Shown: positions 9,849 to 18,675, numbered from the stretch's first letter. The stretch: DNA of 64,000 nucleotides from Prevotella sp. (GCA_022511065.1 JAFLSG010000005.1:27828-91827); one strand, 5' to 3'. The notes: generated from the sequence alone by a model not told the origin. Numbers and translations: made by a program.

Positions 9849-10223
9849 AAGGATTTCATTGAAACCTGCCGTTCACAAAATCTGGAAGAGCCTGTATGGA
9901 GTTCCAACTGCGGTTTTGTAACCGTGACATTCAAGCGTCCGAACGCTTCCCAATCGTCGGGTGATACCCCCCAAGTACCCCCCAAGTACCGACCAAGTAC
10001 CGACCAAGTTGCTCTGTTGATACGCTCTATAGGTGAACAATACTTGACAATGAAGGAGATGGCTGCCCTTTGTGGTTTTAGAAGCCTTCCTCATTTTAGG
10101 GAAATGTATATACTTCCAGCTCTCTCCGACGGGGCAATTGAACGATTATACCCCGAACAGCCCAACCACCCAAGACAGAGATACCGTCTTACGGATATTG
10201 CCAAAGAGTGGAAGAATCAGTAA
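9849..10223 (+). pseudogene. C-terminal remnant of an AlbA_2/RecG-like ATP-binding protein (winged-helix tail)
   Basis: Frame continues upstream of the ORF Met: ...KDFIETCRSQNLEEPVWSSNCGFVTVTFKRPNASQSSGDTPQVPPKYRPSTDQVALLIRSIGEQYLTMKEMAALCGF...; resembles the extreme C-terminus of such proteins, no upstream body. Confidence 0.6.
9971..10010. repeat. 11-bp tandem repeat (CCAAGTACCNN x3.6) inside remnant gene
   Basis: CCAAGTACC at 9971, 9982, 9993; CCAAGTT at 10004; exact 11-bp spacing. Confidence 0.85.
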
Positions 10224-10335
10224 ATTGGAAGTTTTAAAATCGCTAACCAATGGATAGCGAAAATTCATCTCTTATACTGTCTTTTGGATTCCTCTTAAAA
10301 TTCCCCGTTTTTGCCCCTATTATATATAATAAGGT

Positions 10336-10504
10336 ACGCGCATAGGATTTTGTGCTCGACGATGCGCCATTTTGTGCTCCGTCGTGCAACTGTGGAGCAC
10401 AAATCGAGGAACTGTGGAGCACAAAATGAGCAGTCGCGGAGCACAAAATGGCGCACGATGGAGCACAAAATGAGGTGTCGTCGAGCTGCAAGTGGAAAGT
10501 CGTT
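10336..10504. repeat. Array A: 22-bp periodic repeats, core GAGCACAAAATG, two inverse then four-five direct units
   Basis: Inverse cores at 10348 and 10370; direct cores at 10395, 10417, 10439, 10461, degenerate at 10483; all intervals 22 bp within each block. Confidence 0.9.
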
Positions 10505-10521
10505 TAGTGGGGATTTGAGTT

Positions 10522-10618
10522 AAAAAGTGTTACTATAGTGTTTGCGACCCGTAAACACTATAGTAAGGAAGTCTAAATACCATACTTAGATGGCGTAAGT
10601 ATGGTGGTGAAAACTGAC
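10522..10618. repeat. Array B: 22-bp periodic repeats, core AAAYACTATAGTAA, one inverse then three direct units
   Basis: TTACTATAGTGTTT (10530-10543) inverted against AAACACTATAGTAA (10553-10566); related cores at 10575 and 10597. Confidence 0.8.
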
Positions 10619-10681
10619 ACCTTTACTTTTTAGCAAAAATCTTGCCGAAGAGCATAGTATTAGTAAAATACTCAATGCAAA

Positions 10682-10709
10682 CGCCCCCGCCGTTTGAATG
10701 GTGGGGGCG
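10682..10709 (-). terminator. GC-rich hairpin downstream of lipoprotein gene
   Basis: CGCCCCCGCC-N8-GGTGGGGGCG; weak T tract. Confidence 0.5.
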
Positions 10710-10771
10710 CAATTAAACTATAAGCATAACTATCCATAAATAGTAGAAAGGATTCATTTACCTACATCCTA

Positions 10772-12535
10772 CTATTCATAATGCTCAGTAAAAGTTGTGC
10801 CGTTAATTTCAACATACAGATTTACACCAGCTGGGAGAGGATTGCTTAATTCCCAATGTTCCGCAACGAATCCTAATGGAGATGTAAGGGCGGTCTCGCC
10901 AACTTTACAGTTTTCAAAAACAAGTGTCACATTATAATCGGAATAGGTTACGTCGGTTTTTCTGGAACTTGTTATCGGGCCGTAATAGTCCACTCCTTCG
11001 GGAATTTCATCAATGGATTCAACTTCGTGGTAGATGTTCTCGCTGTCATAATAATAGTAATATTTGTAGAGAATTTCATTACCATTTTCGTCATAGACAT
11101 AATCATAATCCCAAATGCTTGCGTAAGTGATCATTCCTTCGTAGAAAGTACAGTCTTTAAAACTAAGTTTGTACGAAGGAATTTCTGCCGTTTGGGATGG
11201 GGGTGTTATTGTTATTTGATGACTAGTACATCTTTCGTCTGGTTTAATGAAATTGCACCCCGAGATTGTACCTGTTGTTGCTGCATCTTTTCTAAGCCTA
11301 ACACTATTAAATGAGAGGGTGCAGTTTTCCATGTTGCCTGGCACTTCAAATATGGTATAGAGAATCCTTTCTCCTTCTGCAAGTCCTTTCTTGCCTTCTT
11401 CTGTTGCAGGCTCGACAGATATAGCTACATTTTTAATACTCTCAACAGCTCTTAAGGTTCCAGATAGTTCAATATACTTTCCACCATATTCATCAGCCGG
11501 AGCTATCGTAGGCATATAATCTCTGAATACTAATTCTGCGCCGGTTCCTTCAGCCTCAATAACTTTTGCACCAGGTACTCCCCCGCCGTTTACTTTCATG
11601 GTACTCCCTTCTGCCAATATCAATTTGTCCACCGCATATGCTCTATGGAAAATTTCCACAAGTGCATAATCGGCAGTCCCTTTGAGAATTTTTAGACTAT
11701 TGAAACTGTAAATGTGGCGATCGTTGTTCTCACTCTGAACATGGGAAACGCCAACTCCTGATTCTGAGCTGTTTTCTGTAATAAAATAAGAGTAGCCTTG
11801 TTCTTGTCCATCGCTCAATACGCATAGTGCGTATTCATTTACTGTCGGTGCATGAACGTAAGTCTCAGCCTTTCCTCCGTCCTTTATCGTTACAATACCG
11901 TCTTTGACTTGCAATTCCTTGACCGTAATGCCGTTGCTGATATACGATTCTGTTGTGGCGATGGTTGCGACAACTTCGTTATAGACAACACTTCCTGATG
12001 CCGCATTTAGCGTTGTGCCAGTCTCTGGCATGTTCAGTTCAAGGCTAAGTCCTGTTGATTCTGGCATGGTAATGGTGAGCGTATTGACTGCTTCGGTGGA
12101 TGTCGTGCTTGCGGTTTCCGCAGCCTTAACTACAAGAGGCACTTCTGTGGTAATGCCATTCGCAAAGGTCAGGTTGATATTGGATTTCTCTACCTTTGGC
12201 ACACTAACGGTGTTGTCATCACTCGTTGCTTTGAGGCCTTCGCTGATGATTTCCACTACATACTCTTGTCCTACTTTGGAAGCAATGTCTGACTTAATTT
12301 GGTTGAGCAGTTCGGTGATGTCCGACACCTTCTCCACCTTGATTGTTGCGCCGGTGGATGTGAGGGTTACGCTCCCGTCATCCTCTGGCTCGGTAGGAGT
12401 CTCGGTAGGTGTGTCGTTAGGTCCGAAAAGGTCATCCCAAAACTCTTGGCATGATGTCATCGTCATTGACACACTCAAAAGCATCATGGCTGTTGTCATG
12501 GCTTTCTTGAAATTGAAACAGTTCTTTTTCATCAT
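10772..12535 (-). CDS. Large surface lipoprotein of unknown function
   Basis: Lipobox LLSVSMTMTSC; acidic/Thr-Pro linker after Cys; 587 aa. Confidence 0.65.
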   Translation of the reverse strand: MMKKNCFNFKKAMTTAMMLLSVSMTMTSCQEFWDDLFGPNDTPTETPTEPEDDGSVTLTSTGATIKVEKVSDITELLNQIKSDIASKVGQEYVVEIISEGLKATSDDNTVSVPKVEKSNINLTFANGITTEVPLVVKAAETASTTSTEAVNTLTITMPESTGLSLELNMPETGTTLNAASGSVVYNEVVATIATTESYISNGITVKELQVKDGIVTIKDGGKAETYVHAPTVNEYALCVLSDGQEQGYSYFITENSSESGVGVSHVQSENNDRHIYSFNSLKILKGTADYALVEIFHRAYAVDKLILAEGSTMKVNGGGVPGAKVIEAEGTGAELVFRDYMPTIAPADEYGGKYIELSGTLRAVESIKNVAISVEPATEEGKKGLAEGERILYTIFEVPGNMENCTLSFNSVRLRKDAATTGTISGCNFIKPDERCTSHQITITPPSQTAEIPSYKLSFKDCTFYEGMITYASIWDYDYVYDENGNEILYKYYYYYDSENIYHEVESIDEIPEGVDYYGPITSSRKTDVTYSDYNVTLVFENCKVGETALTSPLGFVAEHWELSNPLPAGVNLYVEINGTTFTEHYE

Positions 12536-12599
12536 AACTTTTGTTTTTAATTAGTGAATAAAGTTGAATTAACCAATCAGTCTCAAAAGTGATGCAATG

Positions 12600-12860
12600 G
12601 GGTAGGGACACAAGAATGGCGTGGCCATCCCTATGCACTTAACCTAAGGGGCGAGCCTGGAAATGGAACCCCTGCCAACCATATAAGAATGCTACCACGC
12701 CAAAGACGTGAGCATAGCTAATGAGTTGGCACGGGATTCTGCCGAGGCAGACCCTTTGCAAATTATTCGAACTATTCCAAAATAAGTTTCCAGGCTTCTT
12801 CGGTTAAGTGCGAAATAATAAGCTAATGCATCTATATCCGGGATTTCTCCCCCGGACTCG
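12600..12860 (-). ncRNA. Candidate structured RNA (independent sRNA or long structured leader of the lipoprotein mRNA)
   Basis: Complementary segments 12635-12644/12802-12811, 12654-12663/12787-12796, 12673-12679/12725-12731, 12689-12693/12711-12715; perfect promoter just upstream on the minus strand. Confidence 0.6.
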
Positions 12861-12863
12861 GTG

Positions 12864-12895
12864 CAAATGTAGTTAATATTGTTGGAACACGCAAA
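12864..12895 (-). promoter_or_regulatory. Bacteroidetes-type promoter for candidate RNA
   Basis: Minus strand TTTG (12892-12895)-N20-TACATTTG (12864-12871). Confidence 0.75.
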
Positions 12896-12951
12896 CTTTT
12901 TGTTATATTTTTCGTAACTTTGCGCCCATAATTATCAATGACTAAAAGCAA

Positions 12952-15366
12952 ATGATACGGAAAATGATTCTTGTGGCCGCCGCGGTGCTGATGGTGCTGA
13001 CGGCGGAGGGAAGGGAAAGAAAGAGCTTTGACGCGGGGTGGCGCTTTGCGCTGACTGATGCGGAAACGCTGATGAAACCTGACTTTGACGACTCGGCGTG
13101 GAGGGTGCTTGACACACCGCACGACTGGGCGATAGAGGGCGACTTCTATGTGGGTAATCCGAGCGGGGCAGGCGGTGGCGCATTGCCGGGTGGTATCGGA
13201 TGGTACAGGAAGCACTTGGAGGTGAAGAGCGGCGAGTTGGACAGCAAAAAGTTCTTCTTGGAGTTCGATGGTGTATATATGAATTCCACCGTGTATGTGA
13301 ACGGGGAAAAAGTAGGATTTCGTCCCTACGGCTATAGTTCGTTTGAATATGACATCACGCCGTATGTAAAGGCGGGCGACAACGTGGTGGCGGTGAAGGT
13401 GGATAACTCCGACCAACCGAACTCACGATGGTATTCGGGATGCGGCATCTACCGCCACGTTTGGCTGACGAAGACGGCAAAGACGCACGTGGCGCATTGG
13501 GGTACGCACGTTGTGGCTTCCGTTGGCAAAGGCACTGGCAAGGTGAGCATAGAGGTGACGCTTGAAGGCAATGCCGATGGGAAAGCCACGGTGGAGAATA
13601 CGCTGATGGATGCCGACGGCAAGGTGATAGGCAAGTCGAAGGGTGCGAAATCCACGATTTCCGTGCGGAATCCGAAACTCTGGGGCTGCGAGAATCCCAA
13701 CGTATATACGGTGCGCACGGAGGTAAGGAAAGACGGGAAGGTCATCGACTCGTATGAGACCGTGACGGGATTCCGCTCATTTAAGTTTGATGCCAAGACA
13801 GGCTTTTGGCTGAATGGCAAGAACTTCAAGCTGAACGGTGTCTGCGAGCATCACGATTTAGGTTGCTTGGGCGCAGCCATCAATGAAGATGCGCTGCACC
13901 GCAAACTCGTGAAACTGAAGGAAATGGGCGTGAACTCCATCCGTTGTTCGCACAATCCGCCTGCACCCGAACTGCTGAACATCTGCGACACGATGGGACT
14001 GATTGTGATGGATGAGAGTTTCGATATGTGGCGGCGCAAGAAAACGCAAAACGACTACGCCAAGTTCTTCGATGAGTGGCACGAGCGTGATTTGGCAGAC
14101 TTACTGCTCCGCGACCGCAACCATCCGAGCATACTGATGTGGTCAATCGGCAATGAGGTGCTTGAGCAGTGGTCGTCAGCCGATGCCGACACACTGACCT
14201 TGGAACAAGCTAACCTGATACTGAATGCGGGTCACGACGCATCGACTTTGGCAAAGGAAGGCGAGTTGAGCGTGCAGTCGCTATTGACGCAGCACTTGGC
14301 GGAAATCGTGAAGCGCTACGACACGACGCGCCCCATCACGGCGGGCTGCAACGAGCCGTCGCCGAACAATCATCTGTTTAAGAGCGGGGCATTAGACATC
14401 ATCGGCTTCAACTACCATCATCAATGGGTGAAGGATGTTCCGACGAACTTCCCCGGCAAGCCGTTCATCTTCTCGGAGAGTGTCTCGGCGCTTCAGACGC
14501 GCGGCTACTATATGATGCCTTCCGACTCGGTGTATGTTGCCCCAAAAGAGTGGTGGCTGCCTTATACCGATCCGACCTATATGTGTTCCGCCTATGACAA
14601 TATGCACGCCTCGTGGAGTTCCACGCACGAGGAGACTTGGGATGTGGTGAAGCACAACGACTTCGTAGGCGGTCAGTACATCTGGACGGGCTTTGACTAT
14701 CTCGGTGAGCCTACGCCTTATGGTTTCCCCGCCCGCTCGTCGTATTTCGGCATCATCGACCTTGCGGGTTTCCCCAAGGACACCTATTATATGTATCAGA
14801 GTGAGTGGACGGCGAAGCCGATGCTGCATATCTTCCCCCATTGGAATTGGTTGCCGGGGCAGACGATTGACCTGTGGGCATATTACAACAATGCTGATGA
14901 GGTTGAGTTGTTTATCAATAGTAAGAGCCAAGGCATCCGTAAGAAGGCTGATTCGCATCAGTATCACGTGATGTGGCGCGTGCAGTTTGAACCGGGCGAG
15001 GTGCGGGCTGTGTCGCGCAAGGATGGGCAGACCGTGTGCGAGCAAGTCATCAAGACGGCAGGTCAGCCCGACCATATCCGTCTTGTGACCGACTATCAAG
15101 GCAAGACCACGACTTTCATCGCCGTGGAGGTGGTAGATAAAGACGGTAATCTCTGTCCGTTGGCGGAAAACCAAGTATTCTTCTCCGTGGATGGAGGTGC
15201 AGAGATTATCGGTACGGACAACGGTTGTCAGACCTCGATGGAACGCTTCAAGGCACCGCAGCGCAAGGCTTTCTTTGGCAAGTGCTTGGTGGTGGTGAAG
15301 GGTAAAGGCAACCTGAAGGCAGAAGCCGTGGGCTTGGGAAGTTCGGAAATGAAAATCAATAACTAA
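12952..15366 (+). CDS. GH2 family glycoside hydrolase (beta-galactosidase-like)
   Basis: 804 aa; GH2 jelly-roll and catalytic motifs (NGVCEHHDLGCLGAAIN, SIRCSHNPPAPELLNICDTMGLIVMDESFDMW, ILMWSIGNEV, GQYIWTGFDYLGEP). Confidence 0.92.
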   Translation: MIRKMILVAAAVLMVLTAEGRERKSFDAGWRFALTDAETLMKPDFDDSAWRVLDTPHDWAIEGDFYVGNPSGAGGGALPGGIGWYRKHLEVKSGELDSKKFFLEFDGVYMNSTVYVNGEKVGFRPYGYSSFEYDITPYVKAGDNVVAVKVDNSDQPNSRWYSGCGIYRHVWLTKTAKTHVAHWGTHVVASVGKGTGKVSIEVTLEGNADGKATVENTLMDADGKVIGKSKGAKSTISVRNPKLWGCENPNVYTVRTEVRKDGKVIDSYETVTGFRSFKFDAKTGFWLNGKNFKLNGVCEHHDLGCLGAAINEDALHRKLVKLKEMGVNSIRCSHNPPAPELLNICDTMGLIVMDESFDMWRRKKTQNDYAKFFDEWHERDLADLLLRDRNHPSILMWSIGNEVLEQWSSADADTLTLEQANLILNAGHDASTLAKEGELSVQSLLTQHLAEIVKRYDTTRPITAGCNEPSPNNHLFKSGALDIIGFNYHHQWVKDVPTNFPGKPFIFSESVSALQTRGYYMMPSDSVYVAPKEWWLPYTDPTYMCSAYDNMHASWSSTHEETWDVVKHNDFVGGQYIWTGFDYLGEPTPYGFPARSSYFGIIDLAGFPKDTYYMYQSEWTAKPMLHIFPHWNWLPGQTIDLWAYYNNADEVELFINSKSQGIRKKADSHQYHVMWRVQFEPGEVRAVSRKDGQTVCEQVIKTAGQPDHIRLVTDYQGKTTTFIAVEVVDKDGNLCPLAENQVFFSVDGGAEIIGTDNGCQTSMERFKAPQRKAFFGKCLVVVKGKGNLKAEAVGLGSSEMKINN

Positions 15367-15375
15367 AAGCGAAAT

Positions 15376-17706
15376 ATGACTATGAAGAAAATATGTTGTA
15401 TCGTCTGCGCTGTTTTCGGCTCAATGTATGCCACGGCGCAGATTCAGACCAATGCGGGTGTTCAGTACCTGATGAACATCCAGAAAGATATGTCCACCGA
15501 CTTTTACGACCTGTCGAACACATATTTCTTGGCAGACTCGTTGGCATCGTTCGACGTGGCGAAAGCAGAAGGATTGGTGAATTGGAAGCGCTACCGGTTG
15601 TCGCCCCGTCAGGCATTTAACCTCAACGGCTATTGGCCCGTACGGATGCAGATGCTCGACTTCCCCGATGCCGCGTATGACAACGACCCGAACCTGAAAA
15701 TCTCCTTGGAGTTCATCACGCCGAGAACGGTGCGCGTGCGGATGCTGACCACGCCGATAGAACCGAAAGACAGCGACCAAGACGATGTGATGTTCTGTGA
15801 CGCATTCAAGGCGCGCGAGAAAGGACAGGATTGGAAAGCCACGCAGACCGCGGATGCTATTACTTACAGCTCGGACTACGGCACGATTGAGATTCGGAAA
15901 TATCCGTGGCGATTGGTCATCAAGGACGCCCAGGGTAAAATTCTCACGCAGACGCGCCACTTGATAGACAACGACTCATCGCAAGTGAAGTTGCTGCCGT
16001 TCTCGTTTATCAAGCGAGGCTCTGACAATAGTCGCAGTGTGAATCCCGTCTTTACGTTGGCTCCTGGCGAGCGTATCTATGGTTGTGGCGAATCATTCAC
16101 GCAACTGAACAAGGTGGGGCAGAAAGTGCATATTTCCGTGACCGACCCGCAGGGACCCGAGACCGATGGGCAGTACAAGCCCGTGCCTTTCTTCTTCTCC
16201 AATCGGGGCTATGGCATCTTTATGCATACCTCTGCTCCCGTGACGGCAGATTTCGGTGCGTCCTACATCGGTGCAGACCGCCTGTTTATGGGCGATGAGC
16301 AGATGGATTACTTCGTGTTCCTGGGCGAACCGAAGGATATTCTCGACGAATACACCGACATCACGGGCAAATCCCCGATGCTGCCACTTTGGACTTTCGG
16401 CACGTGGATGAGCCGCATCACTTATTTCTCGCAGCAAGAGGGATTGGAGATAGCAAAGCAGTTGCGTGCGCATCGCATCCCGTCTGATGTGATTCACTTC
16501 GACACGGGTTGGTTTGGCGTAGATTGGCAGTGCGACTATCAGTTTGCGAAAGACCGCTTTGAAAATCCTGAGAAGATGCTGAAGCAGTTGGCGAAGGATG
16601 GTTTTCATACCTGTTTGTGGCAATTGCCTTACTTCACCCCGAAAAACCGCTTCTTCCAAGAGATTGTGGATAGAGGGATGCACGTGAAGAATGCTGATGG
16701 CGGAATGCCATACGAGGATGCTGTGCTTGACTTCTCCAATCCAGAGACCGTAGGGTGGTATCAGGACAAGATTGCAGGTCTGCTGCGGCAGGGTGTTGCC
16801 ACCATCAAGTGTGACTTTGGCGAGGCAGCTCCTTATAACGGGCATTATTATAATAATAAGGGGGGACTTTATGAACATAACTTGTATCCTTTGCGTTATA
16901 ACAAGGCTCTTTGGGAAGTTGTGGAGCGTGAGCATCCAGGCGAGGGCGTCATCTGGGCGCGTTCTGCGTGGGCTGGTTCTCAGCGTTATGCCCTGCATTG
17001 GGGTGGTGATGCCGCCACGACAAATACGGGTATGCTTGGCGACTTGCGCGGTGGTCTCAGTTTCGGTCTTTCGGGTTTCTCTTTCTGGAGCCACGATATG
17101 GGCGGCTTTGTGACGGCCTCTCCCGAGGACATCTATCGTCGTTGGCTGCCGTTCGGTTTTCTCAGCAGTCACACGCGGGCACATGGTGCGCCGCCCACCG
17201 AACCTTGGCTCATCAGCGAGGGATTCACCGAAGCATTCCGTGAGGCTGCGGAGATGAAGTATAAGCTGATGCCTTATGTCTATGCGCAGGCGAAGGATTG
17301 TTCGGAGCGTGGGCTTCCGATGGTGCGTGCCCTGTTTGTGGAATTCCCTGAAGATCAAGGGGCATGGTATGTGGAAGATGAATATCTTTTTGGCTCGCAG
17401 ATTCTCGTGGCTCCGCTGTTAGAGTCAGAGTCGGAGCGTCAAGTGTATCTGCCGAAGGGCAAGTGGATAGACTATCAGGATGGCACGGTTTATGAAGGTG
17501 GCTATCAGACAATCAAGGCGGGTCGCATCCCTGCGGTAATTCTGGTGCGCGACGGCTCTTTGATTCCCCACGCACCGCTTGCGCAGCGCACCGATGAGAT
17601 AGACTGGAATCAGGTGGAGATGCGGGCATACAAGGCTGATGCAAAAACGTGCAAAGGCCTGCTGTTTAAGCCCGGAGACAAGGAAATTCAGCGGATAGAA
17701 CGCTGA
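15376..17706 (+). CDS. GH31 alpha-xylosidase-like (YicI type)
   Basis: 776 aa; motifs ATIKCDFGEAAP, WARSAWAGSQRYALHWGGDA, GFSFWSHDMGGF. Confidence 0.9.
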   Translation: MTMKKICCIVCAVFGSMYATAQIQTNAGVQYLMNIQKDMSTDFYDLSNTYFLADSLASFDVAKAEGLVNWKRYRLSPRQAFNLNGYWPVRMQMLDFPDAAYDNDPNLKISLEFITPRTVRVRMLTTPIEPKDSDQDDVMFCDAFKAREKGQDWKATQTADAITYSSDYGTIEIRKYPWRLVIKDAQGKILTQTRHLIDNDSSQVKLLPFSFIKRGSDNSRSVNPVFTLAPGERIYGCGESFTQLNKVGQKVHISVTDPQGPETDGQYKPVPFFFSNRGYGIFMHTSAPVTADFGASYIGADRLFMGDEQMDYFVFLGEPKDILDEYTDITGKSPMLPLWTFGTWMSRITYFSQQEGLEIAKQLRAHRIPSDVIHFDTGWFGVDWQCDYQFAKDRFENPEKMLKQLAKDGFHTCLWQLPYFTPKNRFFQEIVDRGMHVKNADGGMPYEDAVLDFSNPETVGWYQDKIAGLLRQGVATIKCDFGEAAPYNGHYYNNKGGLYEHNLYPLRYNKALWEVVEREHPGEGVIWARSAWAGSQRYALHWGGDAATTNTGMLGDLRGGLSFGLSGFSFWSHDMGGFVTASPEDIYRRWLPFGFLSSHTRAHGAPPTEPWLISEGFTEAFREAAEMKYKLMPYVYAQAKDCSERGLPMVRALFVEFPEDQGAWYVEDEYLFGSQILVAPLLESESERQVYLPKGKWIDYQDGTVYEGGYQTIKAGRIPAVILVRDGSLIPHAPLAQRTDEIDWNQVEMRAYKADAKTCKGLLFKPGDKEIQRIER

Positions 17707-17730
17707 ATTTGGTTAAATACTCTTAAATAT

Positions 17731-17785
17731 AGTGCGCAAATAGTGCAATAAAACAATATTTATTGTATATTTGCGCACTTTTTTC
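17731..17785 (+). terminator. Terminator after GH31; right arm contains the probable rpoD -7 element TATATTTG (17766-17773)
   Basis: AGTGCGCAAATA (17731-17742) / TATTTGCGCACT (17768-17779) then TTTTT. Confidence 0.7.
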
Positions 17786-17802
17786 AGAGTAACGTTACAA
17801 AT

Positions 17803-18675
17803 ATGAGGCAATTAAAGATTCAGAAGAGCATTACCAACCGTTCGAGCGAGGCGTTGGACAAGTACCTTGTGGAAATCGGCCGTCAGCCCCTTGTCACCAT
17901 TGACGAGGAGATAGAACTGGCGCAGGCTATCCGCAAAGGCGGACCCGAGGGCGAGAAGGCAAAGGAGCGTTTAGTGACCGCCAACCTGCGTTTCGTGGTT
18001 TCCGTGGCAAAGCAGTATCAGCATCAAGGTCTGACGCTGACCGACTTGATTGACGAGGGAAACATCGGATTGGTGAAGGCTGCCGAGAAATTCGACGAGA
18101 CACGTGGATTTAAGTTTATCTCCTATGCCGTCTGGTGGATTCGGCAGAGCATCCTGCAAGCCATTGCCGAGCAGAGTCGTATCGTGCGCCTGCCGCTGAA
18201 TCAGAGTGGTGCTTTGAGCAAAATCAATCAGGAAATCAATCGTTTCGAGCAGATACATCAGCGCCGTCCGTCCGTGACGGAGTTGGCAGAGCTGACCCAG
18301 ATAGACGAGGCGAAGATTGAGCAGACGGCAAAGGCCGACAGCCATCACATGAGCATCGATGCTCCGTTTGGTGAGGATGATGACAACTCTATGGCCGATA
18401 TGCTGAGTTCGGGCGATGATTCGCGCACGGACAAGCAAGTGGATTATGAGTCGCTGACCTCTGACTTGGACAATGTGCTGCGCAACGTATTGAAAGACCG
18501 CGAATTGAAGATTGTCAAGGAATGCTTCGGCATCGGTTGCCAGGAGCGTGGTTTGGAGGAGATTGGCGCAGAGATGGGACTGACCCGTGAGCGCGTCCGC
18601 CAGATACGTGAGAAGAGTATCACCAAGCTGCACGACAGCGGTCATGCAAAGATTCTCATGAAATATCTGGGATAA
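17803..18675 (+). CDS. rpoD: Primary RNA polymerase sigma factor
   Basis: 290 aa sigma-70 with regions 1.2-4 (FISYAVWWIRQSILQAIAEQSRIVRLPLN, GLTRERVRQIREKS); Bacteroidetes-type short RpoD. Confidence 0.92.
   Translation: MRQLKIQKSITNRSSEALDKYLVEIGRQPLVTIDEEIELAQAIRKGGPEGEKAKERLVTANLRFVVSVAKQYQHQGLTLTDLIDEGNIGLVKAAEKFDETRGFKFISYAVWWIRQSILQAIAEQSRIVRLPLNQSGALSKINQEINRFEQIHQRRPSVTELAELTQIDEAKIEQTAKADSHHMSIDAPFGEDDDNSMADMLSSGDDSRTDKQVDYESLTSDLDNVLRNVLKDRELKIVKECFGIGCQERGLEEIGAEMGLTRERVRQIREKSITKLHDSGHAKILMKYLG

Noticed and set aside
10336-10504. CRISPR array
   Set aside because: Conserved part ~12 nt and variable part ~10 nt are far below CRISPR repeat/spacer lengths, orientation flips inside the array and no cas genes are present.
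10243-10523. Overlapping ORFs on both strands (82 aa minus, 70 aa plus) in the array A region
   Set aside because: They translate the 22-bp repeats in rotating frames (VEHKS/GAQNE/STKWR); this is a by-product of non-triplet periodic DNA, not a protein gene.
16093-17358. 421-aa antisense ORF opposite GH31
   Set aside because: Shadow ORF of a clear GH31 coding sequence; no domain signature.
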